In this document: piece by piece, positions 1 through 11,483 of the stretch
Layout: each line of letters starts with the position of its first letter
How positions within the stretch are numbered: the stretch's first letter is position 1
NCBI RefSeq assembly: GCF_016127015.1
Contig: NZ_CP065972.1
Coordinates: 2,344,592-2,408,591, forward strand
Reading direction: 5' to 3'
From: Corynebacterium tuberculostearicum
GTDB lineage: Bacteria > Actinomycetota > Actinomycetes > Mycobacteriales > Mycobacteriaceae
Length of the DNA stretch: 64,000 bases
Notes under the pieces: generated by a model
Databases searched by the model: none
Seen by the model: only the letters and a program-made list of their open reading frames with translations
Told to the model about the DNA's origin: nothing
Program-made: the position numbers and the translations under genes

Positions 1-49
1 CGGTGGTGGTGCGCAACTTCTTCAGCGCACCCGGGACTCTAAAACTCAT
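1..49 (-). CDS. N-terminus of a gene running off the left edge
   Basis: An ATG at 49 on the minus strand opens a frame that stays open to the window edge and reads MSFRVPGALKKLRTTT. An AGGGGAC ribosome-binding site lies directly upstream. It is 27 nt downstream of the stop of the DnaQ-like gene on the same strand, so the two may share a transcript. In C. glutamicum the gene here belongs to the murT/gatD (lipid II amidation) neighbourhood and MurT has a similar short basic start, but 16 residues cannot identify it. Confidence 0.5.
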   Translation of the reverse strand, partial: MSFRVPGALKKLRTTT

Positions 50-76
50 GTCCCCTAGGGTAGTCGGGCGGGCGGC

Positions 77-1525
77 CTAGTCGTTCTTTTTCCCCGCCGA
101 GCCGCCAGAATTTCGACGGCCTCTGCCGCGACCACCGCGGCCGCCGCGGCGACGACGGCGCTTCTGGTTCTTGCCGCCGCCCTTTTTGTTGTTCTGAGAC
201 GAGCGGTGGGCCCGCGGCGCTGGTTTAGCGGATTCGGGTTCGGGCTCGGCGTCTTCGATGCGCGTGAGGGCGTCAAGAAACGCGGCGTCCGACATCAGCG
301 GGATGCCTTTGCGGTGGGCGTGCATGGGTTTGCCCACCAAGTCCGTGGTGACATTGCAGACCACCAGCGAGGACTCGCGGGTGAGCTTCTCGGAATAGTT
401 GAGCTCTTCGCGCATGAGCGCGGCGATGATGGTGTCTGGGTCCTCGAGGATTTCCGGTGCGACCACGATTTCCATGCCGCGGCGCAGCTCCTTGCCCGGT
501 TCGTATTTGCCGGGGTTGTGGTGCTGGACGGGGGCCTCGGCGGCGTCGACGCGCACGTGGGAGCGTTGCAGGCCGAAGCGATCGGCTCGCACGTCCTCCG
601 GCGCATAGCTGCGCACCGTGCCGCCTTCTTGCTTGCGGTAGAGCGCGATGAGCAGCTCGGTGTCCTCGCGCGAGGTTTCCGTCTCGGGGCGGGCGGCTCG
701 CTCCACCGAGGCCTGCGGCATGGCGTCTAGGCCGCTCTGCTTGGCGACGCCCCTCAGCCGCACATCATTTGCCCGCACTTGCTGCGCGTAGGAGGTGGCC
801 AGGGTATCGATGATGCGGACAGGCGTGGGGACGTGTCCGACCTTTTGGCGACGTCGGCGGCCCTTGTTGCGGCCACGGTTGCGCGCACGGTTTTGGCGCG
901 CGGCGGCCATCATGGCGCGGCGGGCCTCGGCGACGAGAAAGCCCCAGGTATAGGGGAGATCGTGGACGATGAGCGTGCGGCCGTCGATAAGCTTGTCCAG
1001 CGATTTAAGGATCTTGCCAAAAGCTGGCGCCTGCTCAATATCGGTGGTGCTCAGCCCGTGGAGGTGGCGCGGGCCGGCGTCGATATCGGGCTTGAGGACG
1101 GCGTGGAAGAGCTGGCCTTGTTCGCCGGCGTCGTTGAATGCGATGGCGTCGATAGTCACGATGCGCCCGGTGGAGGGATGGATGCCGGTGGTCTGCAGGG
1201 TGAGCGCTACGTAGGGGTAGTCGGCTGCATCGGCGGATGAGTCGGCCTGCTGCGGCTGCTGTGACTTCTTGTTAGCCGCTTCGGGTGCGGCCGGTCGCTC
1301 GTGATGGGCTGGTGGGTGCGGCTTCGGCTTCGGTTTTGGCTTGGGCTTTGCGGCGTCCGGTTCGCCGGACGGCCGCACCGCGCGGCGCGGCCGAGTGCGT
1401 CGCTGTTCTGCGCCCGGTTTGGGTGCTGTGGACCTGGCCGCGTGGCGCGAAGCCACCGTCGCGGGCGACGGCGCTGGGGTCGACGCCGGCGTGTGCTGCG
1501 GGGAGGGGCCAGGTGTGTTGTTCAT
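77..1525 (-). CDS. DnaQ-like exonuclease-fold protein with BRCT domain, catalytic residues lost
   Basis: A 482-residue protein. Residues 1-100 are a Pro/Ala/Lys-rich linker with a KPKPKPKPK run. A DEDDh 3'-5' exonuclease fold follows (from about YPYVALTLQTTG), then a BRCT-like domain (from about ELRRGMEIVVAPEILEDPD), then an Arg/Gly-rich basic tail. The family motif D-x-E-T-T-G reads T-L-Q-T-T-G here, and the second motif (H-N-x-x-F-D) reads H-D-L-P-Y-T, so the metal-binding acidic residues are missing. Corynebacteria annotate this locus as DNA polymerase III epsilon next to leuA. I infer a non-catalytic DNA- or protein-binding role. The start at 1525 was preferred over 1549 because a TACACT -10 box lies 7 nt upstream with no Shine-Dalgarno, as expected for a leaderless mRNA. 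Confidence 0.8.
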   Translation of the reverse strand: MNNTPGPSPQHTPASTPAPSPATVASRHAARSTAPKPGAEQRRTRPRRAVRPSGEPDAAKPKPKPKPKPHPPAHHERPAAPEAANKKSQQPQQADSSADAADYPYVALTLQTTGIHPSTGRIVTIDAIAFNDAGEQGQLFHAVLKPDIDAGPRHLHGLSTTDIEQAPAFGKILKSLDKLIDGRTLIVHDLPYTWGFLVAEARRAMMAAARQNRARNRGRNKGRRRRQKVGHVPTPVRIIDTLATSYAQQVRANDVRLRGVAKQSGLDAMPQASVERAARPETETSREDTELLIALYRKQEGGTVRSYAPEDVRADRFGLQRSHVRVDAAEAPVQHHNPGKYEPGKELRRGMEIVVAPEILEDPDTIIAALMREELNYSEKLTRESSLVVCNVTTDLVGKPMHAHRKGIPLMSDAAFLDALTRIEDAEPEPESAKPAPRAHRSSQNNKKGGGKNQKRRRRRGGRGGRGRGRRNSGGSAGKKND

Positions 1526-1576
1526 TAAACTCAGTGTAGTATCCCGCATTTCGTGCAGGGGGACAGGGCGCGCCGC

Positions 1577-3829
1577 TTAATTTTCGACGACGATGACAAT
1601 GGCCTTCGGCGGGGTCGTTGGTTCCTCGGGCTCCTCAGGTCGCCCGGGTTCCTCCGGCTCTGCGGGCTCTGCTGGCTCTGCCGGTTTCTCCGGTTCTTCC
1701 GGCTCGGACGGTACCAGCGGCACCTCCGGTCCATCCGGTGCGCTGCGGGACGTCGTAGGCAGTGCCGGTTCGAGCTCTACGGTGATCTCTGGTTCGGGGG
1801 TGGGGTCGATTTCTGAGCCAGGGATCGTCGTCGTAGGAGCAGTAGTCTCCGGTTCTGACGTTGGCTCGAGCTCGGAACCTGGGATCGTGGTTTCCGGTGC
1901 CGGCTCAGGCTCGGACTCCGAGGTCAGCAACGGAGACGTCGTCGTAGGTGCGGTCGACTCCGAGGGCTTTGGTTCCGAGGACGCAGGCTCTGAAGATTCG
2001 GGCTCGGGCTGTGCTGAAGTGGACGTAGAGGACGCAGAGGTAGGCGTAGACGGGTCTGCAGCCTGGGTCGGCTCAGACGTTGGTTCGCTCGTGGCAGAAC
2101 TGGTGGTAGAGCTGGAAGGTTCTGCGGTCTGCTTTTCCGTCGAGGCTGCGGTGGTGGTGTCAGTCGTCGTTTCCTCGGAAGTTGTCTTTTGCGAGGTAGA
2201 CGTGCTTGAGGTCGGCAGATCGGACGGCTCGGCAGGCGAGGATGCCGCAGAGGACGGCTCCGCAGATGTCGTGCTCTTCGTGGACTCCGTGGTCTGGGAA
2301 GGCTCTGCAGACTGGGAGGACGAGGAGGTTGCGGTCGGCTTCTTGGCCGCCGCTACCTGGGGTGCGGGTTCCGAGCTGGAGGATGGCGTCGAGGCAGGCG
2401 TGGTCTGAGACGGTGCCGGGGCCGGGGCTGGGGCCGAGGCGACGTCATTGGCTGCGGCCATGGCGGCAGCAGCCGCGGCGGAGGCGGCGCGGGAAATTGC
2501 CTGGGAATCCTCGCCGTGGTGGCCGCCGCGGGGTTCGCTGTGGTGGCCACGTCGGTTGTCGGAGGCAGGGGCGTGAGTCTGGGCATGGTCAGCGTGAGGA
2601 GAGTGCGTCGCGCTGGGCTTTTTCGTGGTTTGCGAAGGATAGGTGTGGTGGTGCGGTGTTGGAGAGGAGGGGGCGTCGGCAAGCGGGGGCTGAGCCGAGG
2701 TACCGCCGGTGGGGGCGGCATCGTGGATGCGTGGCGTGGCGGGGTGCTCGGGGCCATTGCCGTCGAAGTGGGAAGAATCGAGGGAGGAATAGTTGCCTTC
2801 CGGAGCAGGAGCGGTGGAAGGTGCGTTGGTGTCCGAAAGGGCTTCGTCGTCGCTCAGCAGGTTGGTGGCCACGGTGGCACCGCCACCAACGAGCACGGCG
2901 ACGCCGGCTGCGGCCAGCAGGTTCGAGGTCACAGCACCGGAAGCACCAGCAGCACCGGCAGCAGAGGTGACGCTGAAACCGCTGGTTGCGGAAGCGCCGG
3001 CGGTAGTGGCGCCGGCAGTAGTGCCGCCGGGAACAGCGGGTGCGGCCTGTGCGCGGGCCGCGGTGGCCGCGGACATGATGGCGGCGCCACCGGCGACAAC
3101 GCCCAAGACTAGGCCGGCGTGGTGCTTATTGGCGGCGTTGTGCGCGTAGATGGTCAGCGCGGGGCGGTCATCGGCGTTGTAGTGGAAGTAGCCGTGGGCA
3201 ATGGCCAGGCGGCCAGATTTGGTGCAGTCGAGCACGGCGGGGGCAATCTCGCGGGCGGCGTCTCGCGGGAGGGAGCCTAAGAAGGTGCTATTGACATAGA
3301 CATCAACGGTATTTCGACGCAGGAAACCGCGGGTGTGCAAAGAGACGAGGTAGTGCTCGTCGGTGTGCGGAAAGCCGGTGACGTCCTTGGAAAATTCCGT
3401 TAATGTGGCGGTGGTCTCGCCGGGCAGCATGGTCCAGCGCTGCGCCGGCGGGTTATTGGCGGGGATGCAGAGGTGCGGTGCCGGCAGGAGCAGGTGGAGC
3501 GTGGGCCATTCTTCGCCGGAGGCATCTGTCATGCTCACGTGGGCGGTGGCGCGTGGGCGTAGGCCGGCGCTGAGAATCCAGTCAAAGAGGGCGTAGGCCT
3601 GGGAGTCGGCGGCGCTGAGGTGGCCCACAAGCGAGTCATCGATCCGAACCGCGAAGCCTTCCTGGGCGCTGCGGGGACCGAGCTCCGCGGAGAAGTAACC
3701 GCCTTCCGCGGCGGTGGACTCGAGCAATTCGCTGAAAACTTCTGGCGAAACATCCCCGACGGGTAGATTATGGATCACGCCAAAACCGTGGTCGGGGACC
3801 ACGTAGGTGGCGGAATCCAGCGAAGTCAT
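1577..3829 (-). CDS. Membrane-anchored protein with long Pro/Ser/Thr/Glu tail, paralogue of the upstream gene
   Basis: A 750-residue protein of unknown function. Residues 1 to about 245 form a globular domain shared with the next gene upstream (3940-4716); both carry LC(I/L)PANNPPA followed by WTML. Two hydrophobic stretches follow (around HHAGLVLGVVAGGAAIM and LLAAAGVAVLVGGG). The last ~380 residues are low-complexity Pro/Ser/Thr/Glu sequence with repeats of the form TTIPGSE-x-x-PTxEPE. The sequence fits a cytoplasmic domain, a membrane anchor and a long wall-spanning tail, but topology is inferred. The start at 3829 was chosen because GAAAGG precedes it and the longer frame, to 4009, would run into the upstream gene. 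Function is not recognised. Confidence 0.75.
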   Translation of the reverse strand: MTSLDSATYVVPDHGFGVIHNLPVGDVSPEVFSELLESTAAEGGYFSAELGPRSAQEGFAVRIDDSLVGHLSAADSQAYALFDWILSAGLRPRATAHVSMTDASGEEWPTLHLLLPAPHLCIPANNPPAQRWTMLPGETTATLTEFSKDVTGFPHTDEHYLVSLHTRGFLRRNTVDVYVNSTFLGSLPRDAAREIAPAVLDCTKSGRLAIAHGYFHYNADDRPALTIYAHNAANKHHAGLVLGVVAGGAAIMSAATAARAQAAPAVPGGTTAGATTAGASATSGFSVTSAAGAAGASGAVTSNLLAAAGVAVLVGGGATVATNLLSDDEALSDTNAPSTAPAPEGNYSSLDSSHFDGNGPEHPATPRIHDAAPTGGTSAQPPLADAPSSPTPHHHTYPSQTTKKPSATHSPHADHAQTHAPASDNRRGHHSEPRGGHHGEDSQAISRAASAAAAAAMAAANDVASAPAPAPAPSQTTPASTPSSSSEPAPQVAAAKKPTATSSSSQSAEPSQTTESTKSTTSAEPSSAASSPAEPSDLPTSSTSTSQKTTSEETTTDTTTAASTEKQTAEPSSSTTSSATSEPTSEPTQAADPSTPTSASSTSTSAQPEPESSEPASSEPKPSESTAPTTTSPLLTSESEPEPAPETTIPGSELEPTSEPETTAPTTTIPGSEIDPTPEPEITVELEPALPTTSRSAPDGPEVPLVPSEPEEPEKPAEPAEPAEPEEPGRPEEPEEPTTPPKAIVIVVEN

Positions 3830-3939
3830 TGGGGCCTTTCTATACAGGACAATAGTAACACTGTATTTTAGGCACTGATTTGGGCCATTTCCAATTTCCC
3901 CTGCCGGTGAATAAGGGGCGTTGTCCTGAGCAAAAGTTT

Positions 3940-4716
3940 CTACAGAATAAAAATAAGTACGGCGATAAGCGCTGCAATTACCAGTAGGGCAATGAGGGCA
4001 GGCCACCACTGGCGGTGTGGTGCGGAGTCATCGATGCTTATGGCGCGGAAGCTCGTGGTTTCGAAGGTTTCGGTGGCGGCGGGGGAGGTAGGGGTGGCGT
4101 CGGCAAGCGAGGCTTCCTTTGAATTCGGCAGCGGCGCACCCGCATAGATACTGAGTACCCGGCCGGTGCTGCGCGGCGCATGGTAGGCGTGGGCTAGGGT
4201 TATGCCCTGCTTGGCGACGTCCACCCCTTCCAACCGCCCCAGCCACCGCGGGCCCAGGTAGGCATCGGTGCCGGAACCGGTGGTGCTGGGGGAGAGCGTC
4301 ACCAACACGTGCATGCGGGCCTGGGCGGGAATATCCAGATCTGCGGGGAGATCGGTGATATTGATGGGCGGGGCATAGCCCAGCATTGTCCACGGGCCCG
4401 CTGGCGGATTATTCGCCGGCAGGCAAAGGCCCGGCCGAGGCAGCAGCAGTGACAGTGAGCCATCGGGCTGCGGCGCGGCGGTGGCTGCAGGGGTGAGCCC
4501 GGCGCGAAATAGTAGATCTATTTCGGGATACTCGGCGCGGTCGGCACTGGTGATGTGCCCGATGGGGGAGTCGGTGCGCACCTCCAAGCCACCGTCCTGA
4601 CGGGGCGCCAGGGTGACGGTGAACTCTTGGTTTTCCTTCGTCTGCGCACCATAGATGGGCAGGGCCTGCACGGCGCCCAAGCCGCGGTGCGGAATGAGGT
4701 AGGTAGAAGAAGGCAT
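3940..4716 (-). CDS. Tail-anchored membrane protein, short paralogue of 1577-3829
   Basis: A 258-residue protein. Residues 1 to about 200 are the same domain as the N-terminus of the downstream gene (Y-x-x-P-H/D-x-G-x-G near the start, LCLPANNPPAGPWTML in the middle, a conserved YAH/Y-x-x-x-R end). A linker follows, and a single C-terminal transmembrane helix ends the protein within four residues of its last hydrophobic stretch, a tail-anchor layout. Start 4716 has an AAGGGTGGG ribosome-binding site; upstream ATG 4761 would add 15 residues without one. The two paralogues are in tandem, 110 nt apart. Function is unknown; a shared ligand or partner of the common domain is an inference. Confidence 0.75.
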   Translation of the reverse strand: MPSSTYLIPHRGLGAVQALPIYGAQTKENQEFTVTLAPRQDGGLEVRTDSPIGHITSADRAEYPEIDLLFRAGLTPAATAAPQPDGSLSLLLPRPGLCLPANNPPAGPWTMLGYAPPINITDLPADLDIPAQARMHVLVTLSPSTTGSGTDAYLGPRWLGRLEGVDVAKQGITLAHAYHAPRSTGRVLSIYAGAPLPNSKEASLADATPTSPAATETFETTSFRAISIDDSAPHRQWWPALIALLVIAALIAVLIFIL

Positions 4717-4773
4717 ACCCACCCTTCTACCACGCCGAGGCGCGGCACTGGTGTGTAGCACCGGCGACTGGGC

Positions 4774-6681
<1,908 letters not shown>

Positions 6682-6703
<22 letters not shown>

Positions 6704-6735
6704 CAGATAAGGAGTAGGTCAATCCGCTGTGTCAT
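6682..6735 (-). CDS. leuA leader peptide
   Basis: A 17-codon frame upstream of leuA reads MTQRIDLLLICRGGISA and stops with TAA. Three consecutive Leu codons (CTA, CTC, CTT) and an Ile codon sit in the middle; two of the Leu codons are rare types for such GC-rich DNA. This is the classical layout of a transcription-attenuation leader, where a ribosome stalls when charged Leu-tRNA is scarce. Leader peptides upstream of leuA have been predicted in actinobacteria. It is too short for ordinary gene finders. Confidence 0.72.
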
Positions 6736-6819
6736 ATCGGTCACACTACAGGCTCTCTCACTATGTGGCAAGAAATTTCATTCAATGAGACGCGGTGGCG
6801 GTGCGGTACTATGCTTTTC

Positions 6820-7938
6820 GTGTCTACAACCCGCCATGCCGTACCTAACTCGCCATCCTTACTGCGCTCCTTGTGGGCGCCTGCCGCGCTCGTTGCGCTC
6901 ATTGGAGCCGCGGTGCGCGTAGGCATGCTCGCGACGGTGGCCGCCGTGCAGGACGATAAGCTCTGGGGACTGCTTAATAAGTGGGACGCCAAGCACTACG
7001 TAGAAATTGCCCGCGGCGGGTACTTCGGTGCGGATATCTCTACGGATGGGCCGGTCCACGAGACGACCATGGCCTTCTTTCCGGGCTTTCCTTTCCTCGT
7101 GCGTGCGATAAGCGGCATCCTAGGAACCGGCGAGGCCGGCACCGCTATTGCGCTTAACGTGCTCTTTAGCATCGCGCTGGCCGCCGGGGTGACGGCCTTG
7201 GCGGCGCAGATGGGCATGGGCAAGTGGGCCCAAGTGCTCAGCGCTGTAGTGGTAACCAGCGCACCGATGTCCATCGTGTTTTCCATGCCGTATACCGAGG
7301 CGCTCTTTGGGGCGCTGGCCATCTGGGCGGTAGTGGCGCTGGTGGGCGAGCGCTGGTGGGCCGCCGCGGCGTATATCTTTGTGGCCGGGCTCGTGCGCCT
7401 TACCGCGGTGGACCTCGTTGCGGTCTTTGGACTTATGGTGCTGCTGCGGGCCCGAAAGAACTGGCGAGCCTGGGCCGCGGTGGCGTTTTCCATCGTGCCG
7501 CTGGTGGGCTATTTGTGGTGGTCGAGCAGCCACTTAAAAGAGGTTGGCGGTTACTTTGGCATTCAGAAGGAACATTGGAATTCCGGCTTTGATGGCGGCA
7601 AAGCTACGGTTATCTGGCTATGGGAGACGCTCACTGGAGCCACCAATGGCGGCTACTTGCTCAGCGCCGGCGTAATGATCGCTGCTCCGGTATGCCTGGT
7701 GCTAGCGTGGCGCCGCCTGCCGCTGGCGGCCTGGTTATTTTCCGCCGTCCTCATGGCCAATGTGCTGCTTTCTGATGGCATCATGCACTCGCGGCCCCGG
7801 CTGCTCCTGCCGGCAGTGATCGTGTTGTTGCCGTGGGTGAAAAAGGGGGCTTCGGCAAGCGTGGCAGTTATTGCCTGGGCCCTGTTCGGCGCGTGGTTTT
7901 CGGCCTATATGCTCGGCGTTTTTGAGTGGGCCATCTAG
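6820..7938 (+). CDS. PIG-V-like mannosyltransferase family membrane protein
   Basis: A 372-residue polytopic membrane protein. The segment WDAKHYVEIARGGYFG after the first helix matches the WD-x-x-x-Y-x-x-I-A-x-x-GY signature of PIG-V/GT-C type mannosyltransferases, with many further helices. The likely role is transfer of a lipid-linked sugar on the outer membrane face; the acceptor is unknown. The GTG at 6820 was chosen because a TACTAT -10 box ends 7 nt before it and no ribosome-binding site is present, suggesting a leaderless mRNA. The gene is divergent from leuA and its stop overlaps that of the next, convergent gene. Confidence 0.75.
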   Translation: MSTTRHAVPNSPSLLRSLWAPAALVALIGAAVRVGMLATVAAVQDDKLWGLLNKWDAKHYVEIARGGYFGADISTDGPVHETTMAFFPGFPFLVRAISGILGTGEAGTAIALNVLFSIALAAGVTALAAQMGMGKWAQVLSAVVVTSAPMSIVFSMPYTEALFGALAIWAVVALVGERWWAAAAYIFVAGLVRLTAVDLVAVFGLMVLLRARKNWRAWAAVAFSIVPLVGYLWWSSSHLKEVGGYFGIQKEHWNSGFDGGKATVIWLWETLTGATNGGYLLSAGVMIAAPVCLVLAWRRLPLAAWLFSAVLMANVLLSDGIMHSRPRLLLPAVIVLLPWVKKGASASVAVIAWALFGAWFSAYMLGVFEWAI

Positions 7939-8813
7939 CCGCGCTGGCTCACCGGGCTGCGGGAGAGCACGATGGTGGATAGCACCATGACGGTCAGGGC
8001 GATGAGCATAATTGCCCAACCGACGGCCGTATCGATGAGGAATTTCTCTCCCAGAACCATGTAACCCAAACCAAAGGCCACGATGGGCTCAAAGATGGTC
8101 ATGGCCGGCAGGGAATGGGCCAGGGGGCCGGCGTTAAAGGAATATTGCTGTACCACCGTGCCGGTGAGCGCGAGGCCGATGAGGCCGTAAAACTGCCAGC
8201 TCGCCAATAGGGTGGTGAGGCCTTCGTGGGTGAAAATATCCACCACGGCCTTCGACAGCAGGGCCACGAAGCCATAGATAACGCCGCAGGCCGTGCCCAA
8301 TGCCAAGGGGCGCTGATCCGGTAGCTTTGTGGCTGCCGCGCCGAGGATTGCGAGGGTGGCCAATCCCACGAGGAGCGCCGGCCACCAATCGCTCCACTCT
8401 GGGCGGGGATTGCCGGCAACCGGCCGACCGTAGATGACCATGATGCCCACCGCGATGGTCAGCGCAATGGACCAGAAAACTTCGTGGAAGGGCATCTTGC
8501 GGCCGGAGTACCACGCCGATAGCGGCAGGGTAAACATTAAGGACAGCACCAAGATGGGCTGGACGACCAGCAAGGTGCCGAAGCCGAGCGCGATAACCTG
8601 CAGGCCATAGGCGCCAATCGCGGCCGCGGTGCCCACCCACCACAAGGGATTAGACATGGCGGCGCGCATGACCGAATCATCGGCGTCGAGAGCAATGCGG
8701 TGGCGGATGACCGTGCCCCAAGCAACCGTCAGCGCGGATGCGAGCGCGAAAAAGATGGCGAGAAGGTTGCTTAACACCCGCTCAACGGTAGTAAAGATTC
8801 CTGTTATATGCAT
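7935..8813 (-). CDS. DMT-superfamily (EamA-like) transporter
   Basis: A 292-residue protein with about ten hydrophobic segments in the two-fold pattern of drug/metabolite transporters. The first half includes AIGAYGLQVIALGFG and VVQPILVLSLMFTLPL, and the second half repeats it with GPLAHSLPAMTIFEPIVAFGLGYMVLGE. The substrate cannot be told. A GGAG ribosome-binding site lies 3 nt from the ATG. The position before lysC-asd is the same as in C. glutamicum. The stop codon overlaps that of the convergent PIG-V-like gene. Confidence 0.8.
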   Translation of the reverse strand: MHITGIFTTVERVLSNLLAIFFALASALTVAWGTVIRHRIALDADDSVMRAAMSNPLWWVGTAAAIGAYGLQVIALGFGTLLVVQPILVLSLMFTLPLSAWYSGRKMPFHEVFWSIALTIAVGIMVIYGRPVAGNPRPEWSDWWPALLVGLATLAILGAAATKLPDQRPLALGTACGVIYGFVALLSKAVVDIFTHEGLTTLLASWQFYGLIGLALTGTVVQQYSFNAGPLAHSLPAMTIFEPIVAFGLGYMVLGEKFLIDTAVGWAIMLIALTVMVLSTIVLSRSPVSQRG

Positions 8814-8916
8814 ATTCTCCGCTGCAGGGCGCGCGTTTTCACTATGGGGGTTGGCTGGCGCATGGCGCGCTTTACACTCGGGGCGTGTGAATAAAAAGCA
8901 AGCATTGTCTAGGAAT

Positions 8917-8944
8917 TATGATGAGGACTAGACCCCTGCGGGGT
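8917..8944 (+). promoter_or_regulatory. Putative lysC promoter -10 box and 5'-UTR hairpin
   Basis: TATGAT at 8917-8922 is a good -10 hexamer 120 nt before lysC; no convincing -35 is seen. The predicted transcript then forms a short GC hairpin (ACCCC at 8932-8936, GGGGT at 8940-8944, 3-nt loop). No U-run follows, so this is not a clear terminator. The gap between the divergent transporter gene and lysC holds no gene. Confidence 0.4.
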
Positions 8945-9041
8945 AGCATGGGTCTTTGACTAATGACTGACAGGTATTTCTGGCGGTGTGCGGACGCGCA
9001 CCCCAGGGATGCCTTAAAAGACGAAAGGCGGCATCCTTACC

Positions 9042-10307
9042 GTGGCCCTGATCGTGCAAAAATATGGCGGCTCATCCCTCGAATCCGCAGACCGCATTCG
9101 CGCCGTTGCGGAGCGCATCGTGGCCACCAAGAAGCAGGGCAACGACGTCGTCGTGGTGTGCTCCGCCATGGGCGATACCACCGATGAGCTGCTCGACCTT
9201 GCCGCCCAGGTCAACCCCGTGCCACCACGGCGCGAAATGGATATGCTCCTGACCGCGGGCGAGCGCATCTCCAATGCGTTGGTGGCTATGGCCGTGGAAT
9301 CCTTGGGTGCCCATGCCCAGTCCTTTACCGGCTCCCAGGCCGGCGTGCTCACCACCGAGCGCCACGGCAATGCCCGCATCGTGGACGTTACTCCAGGCCG
9401 CCTGACCGAAGCACTGGATGAAGGCAAGATCTGCATCGTCGCCGGATTCCAGGGAGTTAATAAGGAATCGCGCGATGTCACCACGCTGGGCCGCGGCGGT
9501 TCCGATACCACCGCGGTGGCGCTAGCAGCCGCGCTGAATGCGGACGTGTGCGAGATTTATTCCGATGTCGATGGCGTGTATACCGCAGACCCGCGCATAG
9601 TCCCAGACGCGCAGAAGCTAGAGAAGCTCTCCTTCGAGGAGATGCTGGAGATGGCCGCGGTAGGTTCCAAGATTTTGGTTCTGCGCAGCGTGGAATATGC
9701 CCGCGCGTTCAATGTACCCTTGCGAGTTCGCTCGTCTTATTCAAATGACCCCGGCACTCTAGTGACCGGATCGATGGAGGATATTCCTGTGGAAGAAGCA
9801 GTGCTAACTGGTGTAGCAACCGATAAGTCCGAGGCAAAGGTCACCGTCCTTGGAATCCCGGACCGCCCCGGGGAGGCAGCGAAGGTTTTCCGTGTCATTG
9901 CCGATGCAGAGATCAATATTGACATGGTCTTGCAAAATGTCTCCTCCCTGGAGGATGGCACCACCGATATCACCTTCACCTGCCCGCGTGCCGACGGCCC
10001 ACGCGCCATGGAGCTGTTGACCAAGCTGAAGTCCGAGGGCGGCTGGGCCAATGTGCTTTACGACGACCAGGTGGGCAAGGTCTCCCTCGTCGGCGCCGGC
10101 ATGAAGTCCCACCCGGGCGTGACCGCCGAGTTTACCGAGGCCCTGCGCGATGTCGATGTCAATATGGAGCTTATCTCCACCTCCGAAATCCGCATCTCCG
10201 TGCTCACCCGCGAGGCCGACCTGGATAAGGCAGCTCGTGCGCTGCACGATAAGTTCCAGCTTGGCGGTGAAGAAGAAGCCACGGTTTATGCTGGAACCGG
10301 ACGTTAA
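9042..10307 (+). CDS. lysC: Aspartate kinase
   Basis: A 421-residue enzyme that phosphorylates L-aspartate, the entry step to lysine, threonine and methionine. The kinase motif KYGGSSLE is at residues 7-14 and two C-terminal ACT domains (from about residue 265) bind the feedback inhibitors Lys and Thr. The length equals that of C. glutamicum LysC and the sequence is near-collinear with it. The start is GTG at 9042, as in C. glutamicum, with AAAGG about 13 nt upstream. asd follows after 34 nt as an operon. Confidence 0.98.
   Translation: MALIVQKYGGSSLESADRIRAVAERIVATKKQGNDVVVVCSAMGDTTDELLDLAAQVNPVPPRREMDMLLTAGERISNALVAMAVESLGAHAQSFTGSQAGVLTTERHGNARIVDVTPGRLTEALDEGKICIVAGFQGVNKESRDVTTLGRGGSDTTAVALAAALNADVCEIYSDVDGVYTADPRIVPDAQKLEKLSFEEMLEMAAVGSKILVLRSVEYARAFNVPLRVRSSYSNDPGTLVTGSMEDIPVEEAVLTGVATDKSEAKVTVLGIPDRPGEAAKVFRVIADAEINIDMVLQNVSSLEDGTTDITFTCPRADGPRAMELLTKLKSEGGWANVLYDDQVGKVSLVGAGMKSHPGVTAEFTEALRDVDVNMELISTSEIRISVLTREADLDKAARALHDKFQLGGEEEATVYAGTGR
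9789..10307 (+). CDS. lysC: Aspartate kinase beta subunit (internal in-frame start)
   Basis: In C. glutamicum lysC also encodes a 172-residue beta subunit from an in-frame start inside the gene. The same arrangement is visible here: GTG at 9789 (codon 250) is preceded by a perfect GGAGG at 9776-9780, 8 nt upstream, and would give 172 residues containing both ACT domains. The product would assemble with alpha subunits into the feedback-sensitive enzyme. Confidence 0.8.
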   Translation: MEEAVLTGVATDKSEAKVTVLGIPDRPGEAAKVFRVIADAEINIDMVLQNVSSLEDGTTDITFTCPRADGPRAMELLTKLKSEGGWANVLYDDQVGKVSLVGAGMKSHPGVTAEFTEALRDVDVNMELISTSEIRISVLTREADLDKAARALHDKFQLGGEEEATVYAGTGR

Positions 10308-10338
10308 ATACTCAAAATCAACTACAGAGGATTTTTAA

Positions 10339-11373
<1,035 letters not shown>

Positions 11374-11406
11374 GCAAGCGCCGCTTCGCCGCCAGACGTA
11401 CTAGAA

Positions 11407-11459
11407 AGCTCGGCGCCCTCCTCTCCCCATAGCAAGGGAAGGAGGGCGCCGAGCTTTTG
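11407..11459 (+). terminator. Terminator after asd, possibly bidirectional
   Basis: A 16-bp perfect stem (AGCTCGGCGCCCTCCT and its complement) with a short loop is followed by TTTT on the plus strand. The convergent gene at 11484 ends just beyond it, and the minus strand also has a short T-rich stretch, so it probably serves both. Confidence 0.9.
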
Positions 11460-11483
11460 GCTTATCAGCAGTGGGCGAGGGAG

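Noticed and set aside
1593-2408. Ser/Gly-rich plus-strand frame of 271 codons
   Set aside because: It is the antisense shadow of the low-complexity Pro/Ser/Thr/Glu tail of the minus-strand gene.
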